From the NCBI GenBank assembly GCA_026397695.1, contig JAPLUJ010000611.1, positions 17,332 through 25,995 of the forward strand: a stretch of DNA of 8,664 nt, in the 5' to 3' direction. Every line of letters begins with the position of its first letter. Position 1 is the stretch's first letter. Both the position numbers and the translations under genes were made by a program. The DNA comes from Verrucomicrobiota bacterium (GTDB lineage Bacteria; Verrucomicrobiota; Verrucomicrobiia; Verrucomicrobiales; Akkermansiaceae). The notes below the pieces were generated by a model. It was not told where the DNA came from. It worked only from the letters and a program-made list of their open reading frames with translations, and did no database searches. Below are positions 1 through 5,102 of the stretch, piece by piece.

Positions 1-75
1 GAGCTTGATTCGCTAAAATCCAAGCGCTTAGCCATTCGCTTCCTCCGTGTCCTTTCAGGCCGCAAGGCCAGTCAC

Positions 76-97
76 GGCGCGGCGAGGCCGCCACGCC
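76..97. repeat. GC-rich REP-like hairpin
   Basis: Arms 76-84 (GGCGCGGCG) and 89-97 (CGCCACGCC) pair over 9 bp with one G-T wobble around a 4-base loop, directly followed by CTACCA. Positions 1-166 otherwise contain no gene I can support. GC-rich palindromes of this general look are common between genes in Verrucomicrobiota and Planctomycetota, so a repetitive extragenic palindrome is likely, but only one copy is visible here and a bare hairpin or remote terminator cannot be excluded. Confidence 0.35.
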
Positions 98-301
98 CTA
101 CCATTTCAGGGAATCCGGCTTGCTCGACACTACGGCGTTTCAGAGGTCAAACGCTGAGTTCTGGGCTTGTATCTGAGTCCCGCCTTCAACTGGTGGTCCA
201 ACGCCCACTTGTTTCGCAACATCGGCCTGGGCATCCTGTTAGTCGGATTGTGGCCCGTCTGGCACGGGCGGAGCAAGAACTGGTCCGGTCTGAAAATGGG
301 C

Positions 302-794
302 ATGAGCAAATGCATCGTGTGCGCCGCCGCACTTCTGTTAGTCGCGGTGTTCACTACCCGCATCATGAACGTTGGCCGGGGCAAGCCGGTGTTCCTCTAC
401 AACCTGCTCAACCTCAAACGCACGATCTGGGCCGGCCAGGCACTCGGCACCGGCAAGCACACCATCGTCTTCGACTACAAGCCTGATGAACCAGGCTTGG
501 GCAAGAGTGGCAAGGGCGCGCTCTCCGTGGATGGCAAGGAAGTCGCTAAAAACTCCATGGAACATGGTACCCCGATCACCTTCCCCGAGGACGAAAACTT
601 CGACATCGGCAGCGACACGCGCAGCGGCGTCGCCATGCTGAAGTATCGCTACAAATGTCCCGTTCAAGTTCACCGGCACGATTGACAAGCTCAGCTTCAA
701 GCTCGAACCTGAGCCCAAGGCCGCACCGGAGGACAAGGCAGAGCTAGCGCCTACGCCAGCGCCGGAGCCGGATCCCATTGATACAAACATATGA
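302..794 (+). pseudogene. Arylsulfatase remnant: signal-like N-terminus fused to C-terminal tail
   Basis: From about 368 the translation follows the conserved C-terminal domain of secreted arylsulfatases: VGRGKPVFLYNLLNLKR, then GKHTIVFDYKPDEPGLG, then VDGKEVAKNSMEH, then ITFPEDENFDIGSDTRSG. The tail is broken: after YRYK (codon 653-655) the frame reads CPVQVHRHD and stops, whereas skipping base 656 restores VPFKFTGTIDKLSFKLEP, a match to the family, which then runs to TGA 792-794. The sulfatase catalytic domain, normally about 400 residues with the C/S-x-P-x-R formylglycine motif, is absent. In its place, just upstream, lies a hydrophobic stretch starting at ATG 302 (CIVCAAALLLVAVF), which could be the original signal peptide joined to the tail by an internal deletion. 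The frame stays open upstream to 158 and includes another hydrophobic stretch (IGLGILLVGLWPVW) that I do not recognise. The stop overlaps the next start as ATGA. Not expected to be an active enzyme. Confidence 0.72.
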
Positions 795-1041
795 CGAAAA
801 CATATATGTATTTGATGTGTCTTGCGTTGGCGGCCGGCCTTGTTTCCTGCACGGCATATTCCAGTGAGGAAAAGGCGGATGATCGGGTTTTGGCTCAGGA
901 CTATATGAACGCGCCGTTCGTTTGCCGGGTGAGCCTTTTACCGCGAGACCTTCGGTAGGCAGGTGCGTGTGGCTCAAGCTTGATCCGGCTACCATGCAGT
1001 TCGGCGTGGTGACACAAAATTTCGAAGGCGAATCAAGATAG
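791..1041 (+). pseudogene. Small lipoprotein gene, frameshifted
   Basis: ATG 791 overlaps the arylsulfatase-tail stop (ATGA 791-794), which suggests translational coupling. The product begins MTKTYMYLMCLALAAGLVSC, a typical lipoprotein signal with lipobox LVSC and Cys20 as the predicted lipidated residue, continues to about residue 45 and stops at TAG 956-958 after 55 residues. A second frame, open from 883, continues with protein-like sequence (LPGEPFTARPSVGR, then VWLKLDPATMQFGVV) to TAG 1039-1041. Adding one C near 925 joins them into a protein of about 83 residues, so a single-base loss is the simplest reading. I do not recognise the family. The lipobox is seen directly; the frameshift is inferred from reading-frame quality and could be wrong if the gene truly ends at 958. 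Confidence 0.45.
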
Positions 1042-1343
1042 TGTTTAAACCTGAAAACAGAAGTTGAAACCACGAAATTCACGAAACTTCACGAAAGGTC
1101 AGGCGATTCCAGACTTTACCTGATTCACTTTTTTGTGGAAGGACATCCTAACTGCTTCTTATTTCATTCGAAATTCGGAATCTTGATGTCGTCGGTCGTT
1201 TCCGTCCTGACAACTGTCTTCAATACCGACTCCACCGGTGTTCGCCGGCGGTTTACCTATGGCTACCCGCCCTGAAAAGATTCCTTGGCACTGTGAAACG
1301 GATGGGTATGCTCACCGACAAGGATTTCCTCACCCCGCTTCCC
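1042..1343. other. Gene-free stretch between debris and envelope operon
   Basis: No convincing gene. It holds three CACGAAA units (1071-1098), a near palindrome around ATTCGAAATTC at about 1167-1177, and a small imperfect hairpin with arms 1232-1238 and 1245-1251. A 29-codon frame at 1186-1275 has no recognisable content or ribosome site. The promoter of the downstream hydrolase should lie here, but I cannot point to a clear -35/-10 pair. Confidence 0.5.
1071..1098. repeat. Three tandem CACGAAA units
   Basis: CACGAAA occurs at 1071-1077, 1080-1086 and 1090-1096, spaced 9 and 10 bases apart with short linkers (TT, CTT). Roughly one helical turn separates the units. Similar strings of CACGAA-type units occur between genes in Planctomycetota and Verrucomicrobiota as dispersed mini-repeats; that parallel is from memory of such genomes, not from a search. 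A binding array for a regulator is the alternative. Confidence 0.5.
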
Positions 1344-2180
1344 ATGAAAAACAATAACCGCTCTAACATTCAATACGCTTCGCTTGTCCGTTCCGCTCTT
1401 GGTCTGATATTCATCGCCACATCGATCGGGTGCGCTCCCAAATCCGCCTGGGATGGCAAATATCGCGCCGACCGCAAGGAACGGCTGACACGCGGATGCA
1501 CCTTCTACTTCGATGGCGCCGGTGGCGGCACCACGAAGTCTAACTACGCGGAGGGTGTCGTGGAAGGCATGCTGGCGGGTGGATACCGTGGTGCGGGTGA
1601 GCTTGTCTCGTGGGAGACCAACAAGGGCTTGATGGCGGATCAGGATGCCAGCGTCGCCTACAAGCGGACCAAGGCGCAGGCGGGTGCCGCCCGCATCCGG
1701 AACTATCAGAAGGAACACCCCGGCACGCCGGTGAACTTGCTCGGCTTCTCCGCCGGCACGGCCGAGGCCATCTTCGCGCTCGAGGTGCTGCCGGAGACGG
1801 CGCCGGTGGATCATGTCGTATTGTTAGGCACATCCATCAGCCGTGACTACGACATGACCGAGGCGCTCAAGCGGGTGAGGAACAAACTGTATATCTTCAC
1901 CTCCACCCACGACCAAATGCTCGGGACACTGATGCCGCTCTCAGGAACCGCCGACCGGAAGTTCCACGACCCCGGCGCGGGCATCAAGGGATTTGTCCTC
2001 CCCGCCGGGGCCTCCGCCGCCACGCGCCAGCTATATGCCAACAAGATCGTCACCATCCCCTACTCCGGGGATTTCCGCAAGGACAATGACATGGGACACC
2101 ACTTCGACAATGTGAAGATGGAATTCATCCGTGACCATGTGGCTCCCCTGCTCATCGGCCGGCACGCCCGTTCATCGTAA
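1344..2180 (+). CDS. Alpha/beta hydrolase with lipoprotein-like signal (putative esterase/lipase)
   Basis: The 278-residue product has a nucleophile elbow GFSAG at residues 134-138 (Ser136), preceded by a beta-strand PVNLL. Plausible partners are Asp190 in STHDQ and His252 or His253 in MGHHFD, in the right order for a Ser-Asp-His triad. FDGAGGG at 57-63 could supply the oxyanion hole. ATG 1344 is chosen because it places a charged N-terminus (KNNNR) before a hydrophobic stretch ending ATSIGC at residue 30, a possible though non-ideal lipobox (Ser at -3). An alternative GTG at 1293 adds 17 residues without signal character, and neither start has a good ribosome site. It would be an exported, perhaps lipid-anchored, serine hydrolase. 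The substrate cannot be predicted. It is the first gene of a run of same-strand envelope genes, with the transporter start 25 bases after its stop. The fold call is fairly sure; the lipid anchor is less so. Confidence 0.78.
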   Translation: MKNNNRSNIQYASLVRSALGLIFIATSIGCAPKSAWDGKYRADRKERLTRGCTFYFDGAGGGTTKSNYAEGVVEGMLAGGYRGAGELVSWETNKGLMADQDASVAYKRTKAQAGAARIRNYQKEHPGTPVNLLGFSAGTAEAIFALEVLPETAPVDHVVLLGTSISRDYDMTEALKRVRNKLYIFTSTHDQMLGTLMPLSGTADRKFHDPGAGIKGFVLPAGASAATRQLYANKIVTIPYSGDFRKDNDMGHHFDNVKMEFIRDHVAPLLIGRHARSS

Positions 2181-2208
2181 TCGTCACAGGCTCGCGTGGG
2201 TCCTGATG
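2179..2208 (+). repeat. Leader-like near repeat, copy A
   Basis: This 30-base segment matches 4835-4864 at 26 of 30 positions (differences at 2184, 2187, 2194 and 2196). Read in the transporter frame it encodes RHRLAWVLM; copy B encodes RHRLTWVLM in its corresponding frame. Two of the four differences are silent in this frame, which hints at a shared coding origin such as the start of a signal peptide. It begins within the hydrolase stop codon and ends at the first usable ATG of the transporter. Confidence 0.6.
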
Positions 2209-2979
2209 ACAATCATCTTCCTCAACCCGGTGCTGCAAATCGAGGATGGCAAGTTCGACATGAATACCTACGCGCTGAAGTATATCAGATCATTCGAGCT
2301 CTTTGACAAGTCGGCCCGCATCGACATCACCCAGAACTATCAGAGTGGCGATTGGTCCGGCTTGCAGGCTGGCCAACCGATCAGCACCGCACGCGACGGC
2401 TGGGCCGACACCACCGTGCGTTTTGCGATCAACCTGCTGGGAGCACCACCGCTGGCGGGCAAGGAGTTCGCGGAATACCGCGCACACGCCGATTGTGAAA
2501 CCATCATCGGCGCGGGTCTTGCCGTGGATCTCCCAACCGGCGAATACTTCGATGACAAGCTCATCAACCTCGGCAACAATCGCTTCGCTTTCCGGCCGCA
2601 ACTCGGCTTGGTTCACCAACGCGGCAAGTGGACGGGCGAACTCACCACCTCGGCCAGATTCTTCACCGACAACGAGGATTTCTTCAACGGCAAGCGACTG
2701 CAGGAGTATCCGGGCTATTTCGCCCAAGGACACCTGATCTATAACTTCACCCCGGGCCTGTGGCTCAGTGCCAGCATGGGCTATTTCTTCGGCGGTGAAT
2801 CCACCATCGACGGCACATCCTCGGATGACCGCCAGAGCGACCTCGGCTGGGCGCTTTCCATGGGCATCCCGATCACCCGCAACTTCGGCTTGAAACTCAC
2901 CTACATCGGCATCCGGACCCTGACGAATACCGGCAGCGATACCGATACCTTGGCGCTCGGATGTTCCGTGATGTGGTAG
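2206..2979 (+). CDS. Outer-membrane transporter, Phenol_MetA_deg-like, N-terminus truncated
   Basis: The product resembles the MetA-pathway-of-phenol-degradation family (PF13557), predicted outer-membrane beta-barrel channels. Recognisable segments, numbered from ATG 2206, are NPVLQIEDG (7-15), YIRSFELFDKSARIDI (26-41), VRFAINLLGAPPLAGKEF (71-88), AVDLPTGEYFDDKLINLG (106-123), FAFRPQLGLVHQRGKW (128-142) and a closing TDTLALGCSVMW. Strands alternate polar and hydrophobic residues, and the protein ends in an aromatic residue as barrel proteins do. Family members normally carry a signal peptide plus about 25 further residues before the NPVL-like motif; here only MTIIFL precedes it, so the signal peptide and first strand appear deleted. 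The open frame extends upstream to ATG 2131, overlapping the hydrolase, but that extension is not signal-like. Without a signal the barrel should not be exported, so this may be non-functional despite 257 intact codons. Confidence 0.75.
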   Translation: MTIIFLNPVLQIEDGKFDMNTYALKYIRSFELFDKSARIDITQNYQSGDWSGLQAGQPISTARDGWADTTVRFAINLLGAPPLAGKEFAEYRAHADCETIIGAGLAVDLPTGEYFDDKLINLGNNRFAFRPQLGLVHQRGKWTGELTTSARFFTDNEDFFNGKRLQEYPGYFAQGHLIYNFTPGLWLSASMGYFFGGESTIDGTSSDDRQSDLGWALSMGIPITRNFGLKLTYIGIRTLTNTGSDTDTLALGCSVMW

Positions 2980-2987
2980 CGATTTGC

Positions 2988-3008
2988 TTTTTTTATGATT
3001 GAAAAAAA
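2988..3008. repeat. T7-N7-A7 inverted repeat after transporter gene
   Basis: Seven T (2988-2994), seven mixed bases, then seven A (3002-3008) form a perfect 7-bp A-T inverted repeat, unusual in this GC-rich surrounding, 8 bases after the transporter stop. It could act as a weak bidirectional U-tract or promoter-like AT element for the next gene, but there is no GC-rich stem in front of the T run, so a classical terminator is not supported. Confidence 0.35.
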
Positions 3009-3058
3009 CCTCGCCGAGGCCAACATCGTCATCGCCTAACCGAAAACATCTACCTATT

Positions 3059-3847
3059 ATGAAACACAACACCACATCAATCGTAGCGCACCTCATCCCC
3101 GCCGCTCTCTGTGCCGCCCCGCTGCTCGCCAGCGCCGGACAAACCGTCGCCGAGCCCAGCATCACCGCCGCGGCACCCAATCCATGGGAATTCCGCATCA
3201 CCCCCCTCTACGGTTGGCTCACCGCGCTTGACGGCACCACCGGACCGGATGTCTTGCCCGCCAATGTGGATGAGAGCTTCACTGACATCCTCGACGTGCT
3301 CAAAATGTATGCCTCTCTACAAATGGAAGCCCGCTACGACCGCTGGGGTTTCCTCGCCGACGGCTTCTATGCGTGCCTGGGCAATTCCGCACAATCTACT
3401 GGACCGTTGCGCGAGAATGTCAACCTGAGCCTCAAACAATTCCTCGGAGAATTCGAGGTTCTCTACCGGATTTCCGAAACCCCGACACACTTCCTCGATG
3501 TGTATGCAGGAGTGCGCTATAATTGGCTCAAGCTCAATCTCGATGTCACTGGGTCGTTCAGCCGCTCGGCATCACCTGAAAAGGGCTGGGTCGATCCCAT
3601 CGTCGGCCTCCGTGGCCAGTGGAACATCAATGACCGCTGGTATCTTGCCGGCAAAGGAGACATCGGCGGTTTCGAAGTCAACTCGGATTTTACCTGGAAC
3701 CTTCAGGCAACCGTCGGCTACAACATTACCAAAAATTTCTCTACCGAGGTTGGCTATCGCTACTTTGATACCAACTACGACAAAGGTGGATTCACCTATG
3801 ACATGGCCGAGAAAGGTGCCCTGATTAACTTCATCCTCAAGTTCTAA
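3059..3847 (+). CDS. Outer-membrane beta-barrel protein
   Basis: The 262-residue product starts MKHNTTSIVAHLIPAALCAA and has a clear signal peptide, with predicted cleavage ASA|GQ after residue 26. The mature part shows amphipathic strands: WEFRITPLYGWL (43-54), LQMEARYDRWGFLADGFY (87-104), LDVYAGVRYNWLKL (146-159), WVDPIVGLRGQWNI (177-190), WYLAGKGDIGGF (194-205), LQATVGYNITKNF (215-227), STEVGYRYFDTNY (228-240), and a final strand ALINFILKF ending in Phe, the usual signal for barrel assembly. This pattern fits small OmpA/OprF-like barrels found as hypothetical proteins across Gram-negatives. ATG 3059 is chosen because the frame upstream to 2999 adds only unsignal-like sequence. It lies 79 bases after the transporter stop, in the same presumed operon. 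Function beyond an outer-membrane barrel (pore or structural) is unknown. Confidence 0.8.
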   Translation: MKHNTTSIVAHLIPAALCAAPLLASAGQTVAEPSITAAAPNPWEFRITPLYGWLTALDGTTGPDVLPANVDESFTDILDVLKMYASLQMEARYDRWGFLADGFYACLGNSAQSTGPLRENVNLSLKQFLGEFEVLYRISETPTHFLDVYAGVRYNWLKLNLDVTGSFSRSASPEKGWVDPIVGLRGQWNINDRWYLAGKGDIGGFEVNSDFTWNLQATVGYNITKNFSTEVGYRYFDTNYDKGGFTYDMAEKGALINFILKF

Positions 3848-3920
3848 CAAACAATCCACTGTTCCAAAAATAGTGTTGCTCACCGTGATCGGGTGCGTCG
3901 CTGTGGATTTCCAACATGCG

Positions 3921-3935
3921 ACCGGCCGCGCCGGT
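3921..3935. repeat. Compact hairpin downstream of barrel gene
   Basis: ACCGGC (3921-3926), loop CGC, GCCGGT (3930-3935) is a perfect 6-bp GC-rich inverted repeat about 75 bases after the barrel stop. There is no T run after it, so it is at best a Rho-dependent pause, mRNA 3'-end stabiliser or processing element. Confidence 0.3.
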
Positions 3936-3988
3936 TCCTGGAGACCAGTCCCGATGGATCCATCATTGCCAACATCACCCTCTCGTCG

Positions 3989-4078
3989 CTGAATATCCGC
4001 CTCACTCTGCTCGCCGCGCTCGCACTCGCCGGGTGCGCGCAAATCGCCACGGTCAAGGAAATCAAGCTATCCAAGTAA
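3989..4078 (+). CDS. Possible very small lipoprotein, CTG start, coupled to LssY_C gene
   Basis: Reading from CTG 3989 gives a 29-residue peptide: a short N-terminus (NIR), hydrophobic core LTLLAALALAGC with a good lipobox (LAGC), then AQIATVKEIKLSK and stop. Its TAA (4076-4078) shares an A with the ATG of the next gene (TAATG), typical of translational coupling. No ATG lies in the right place; the frame is open upstream to a GTG at 3893, but that extension (CGFPTCDRPRRF) is not signal-like. A mature lipopeptide of only 14 residues is unusual, so this may be the N-terminus of a larger lipoprotein truncated by deletion, with a CTG that was once ATG. The lipobox and overlap are seen directly; that the peptide is made is inference. 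Confidence 0.4.
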   Translation: MNIRLTLLAALALAGCAQIATVKEIKLSK

Positions 4079-4803
4079 TGGAAACCACCGCAAAACATCC
4101 CCGGCGGAAACTCCCACGTTGGGGCGGAATCGTTCTGGGCCTGCTCGCGATCTATCTGATAGTCGCATACCTCGTCATGCCGTGGATGGATGTCATGAAG
4201 TCACGTCGGCATCCGGACATGGCGGCGGGGGAGCATCTCACGCAAACCAAGACCGGTCTCCCCGGAGATCCGCTCAACATCGCCCTGGTCGGCAACGAGG
4301 ATGAGGTCATCGGAGTGCTGCTCGCCGCGGCATGGATCCCCGCCAACGCGCTGAGCGTCCGCAGCAGCGTGCGCATCGCGGTGGATACCGTCATTGCCAA
4401 ACCGGATCGCAACGCTCCGGTGAGCAACCTCTACTTATATGGCCGCAAGCAGGATCTCGCATTTGAAAAACCCATCGGCCACAGCCCGCGCGAACGCCAT
4501 CACGTCAGATTCTGGCGCTCCGATAAGACGGACCATGGCCGGCCGGTGTGGATGGGCGCGGCCACCCACGACCTCGGCGTCGAACTGAGCCGCACCACCG
4601 GCGAGGTAACCCATCACATATCACCGGAGGTGGATGCGGAGCGTGACCTACTGCTTGCCGATCTCACACAAACCAAGCTGGTGTCGGACACCCGCTGGAT
4701 CGCCGGCTTCCACACCATCCTGCAAGGCCGCAACGGCGGCGGTGATCCGTGGCATACCGATGGCCGGCTGCCCGTCGCAACGCTCGCGCCCGCAAACCCA
4801 TGA
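4078..4803 (+). CDS. LssY C-terminal domain-containing membrane protein
   Basis: The 241-residue product has a basic N-terminus (HPRRKLPR) followed by one transmembrane segment (about 15-36, IVLGLLAIYLIVAYLVMPW), then a soluble domain matching the LssY_C family (PF14067): GLPGDPLNIALVGNEDEV (60-77), AAWIPANALSVRSSVRIA (84-101), APVSNLYLYGRKQDLAFE (113-130), SPRERHHVRFWRSD (136-149), VWMGAATHDLGVELS (157-171), VTHHISPEVDAERDLLLADL (177-196), GFHTILQGRNGGGDPWHTDG (210-229). The domain is named after LssY, encoded near a Legionella type I secretion locus; its biochemical role is unknown to me, although the conserved His/Arg/Asp residues look functional. The start shares an A with the preceding stop (TAATG), supporting ATG 4078 and coupling to the small upstream lipoprotein frame. 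It is the last gene of the envelope block, probably inner-membrane anchored with the domain in the periplasm. Confidence 0.85.
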   Translation: METTAKHPRRKLPRWGGIVLGLLAIYLIVAYLVMPWMDVMKSRRHPDMAAGEHLTQTKTGLPGDPLNIALVGNEDEVIGVLLAAAWIPANALSVRSSVRIAVDTVIAKPDRNAPVSNLYLYGRKQDLAFEKPIGHSPRERHHVRFWRSDKTDHGRPVWMGAATHDLGVELSRTTGEVTHHISPEVDAERDLLLADLTQTKLVSDTRWIAGFHTILQGRNGGGDPWHTDGRLPVATLAPANP

Positions 4804-4834
4804 AAACTTATGTGGATAACAGACAGGCGATCCA

Positions 4835-4864
4835 AATCGCCATAGGCTCACATGGGTCCTGATG
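4835..4864 (+). repeat. Leader-like near repeat, copy B
   Basis: Partner of 2179-2208 (26 of 30 identical). In the matching frame it reads RHRLTWVLM followed by LMLVVVGKL, a hydrophobic stretch like a signal-peptide core, but the frame then loses protein character and closes about 40 codons later. A TAA at 4817-4819 precedes it and there is no in-frame ATG between them. It looks like the start of a gene whose body has been lost, located 31 bases after the LssY_C stop. Confidence 0.55.
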
Positions 4865-4927
4865 CTCATGCTTGTGGTAGTCGGCAAACTGAACGTATGC
4901 CAACTCATGCCGCAGACAGGCGCGCAA

Positions 4928-4954
4928 TTGCTCGTTTTTCCTGCCGCATATAAT
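4928..4954 (+). promoter_or_regulatory. Putative sigma-70 promoter of PEP-CTERM gene
   Basis: TATAAT at 4949-4954 is a perfect -10 hexamer at the edge of an AT-rich tract. TTGCTC at 4928-4933 is a partial -35 match with a 15-base spacer, shorter than the ideal 17. Transcription would start near 4961, leaving a leader of about 140 bases that contains the hairpin at 5046-5075. The -10 is good, the -35 weak. Confidence 0.4.
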
Positions 4955-5045
4955 CATAGAATAATCTATTTATTTCACTGTATTTATTTTCCAACGGATG
5001 CATTTTCCGCTTGCGCTCATGAAGGGAAATGACTAATGCGGCATC

Positions 5046-5075
5046 GAAGGGAAACTCCATGGTGGGGTTTCCTTC
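5046..5075 (+). promoter_or_regulatory. Leader hairpin upstream of PEP-CTERM gene
   Basis: Left arm 5046-5059 (GAAGGGAAACTCCA) pairs with right arm 5063-5075 (TGGGGTTTCCTTC) through 13 pairs including one G-T wobble and one bulged G, with a 3-base loop (TGG). It ends 27 bases before ATG 5103. No T run follows, so it is more likely an mRNA leader structure (translation control or stability) than an intrinsic terminator. The left arm repeats GAAGGGAAA found at 5021-5029, which could compete for pairing. Confidence 0.45.
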
Positions 5076-5102
5076 AGAGAAGTAGTAACCACTGAAATCA
5101 TT

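Larger units (their letters stand above)
4804..5102. other. Intergenic region before PEP-CTERM gene
   Basis: No supported gene on the + strand. It contains the near repeat at 4835-4864, a markedly AT-rich tract (about 4949-4991) with a TATAAT box, a direct repeat GAAGGGAAA (5021-5029 and 5046-5054) and a strong hairpin (5046-5075) ending 27 bases before the next start. A minus-strand open frame runs 5114 to 4905 but has no recognisable family. Confidence 0.5.

Noticed and set aside
338..790. 150-residue minus-strand frame opposite the sulfatase remnant
   Set aside because: It is the complement of a region with clear + strand homology; Ala/Gly/Ser-rich composition is what a GC-rich shadow frame gives.
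1071..1098. CRISPR array
   Set aside because: The units are 7 bases with 2-3 base linkers; no spacers of CRISPR size and no cas genes.
1186..1275. 29-codon frame (MSSVVSVLTTVFNTDSTG...) in the gap before the hydrolase
   Set aside because: No ribosome site, signal or recognisable content; short enough to be chance.
2995..3039. 14-codon frame MIEKNLAEANIVIA before the barrel gene
   Set aside because: It starts inside the T7/A7 element and is too short to judge; no regulatory feature of a leader peptide is visible.
2290..3201. Long (303-residue) minus-strand frame opposite the transporter
   Set aside because: The + strand has recognisable family motifs over the same bases; the minus product has no motif, signal or domain I recognise.
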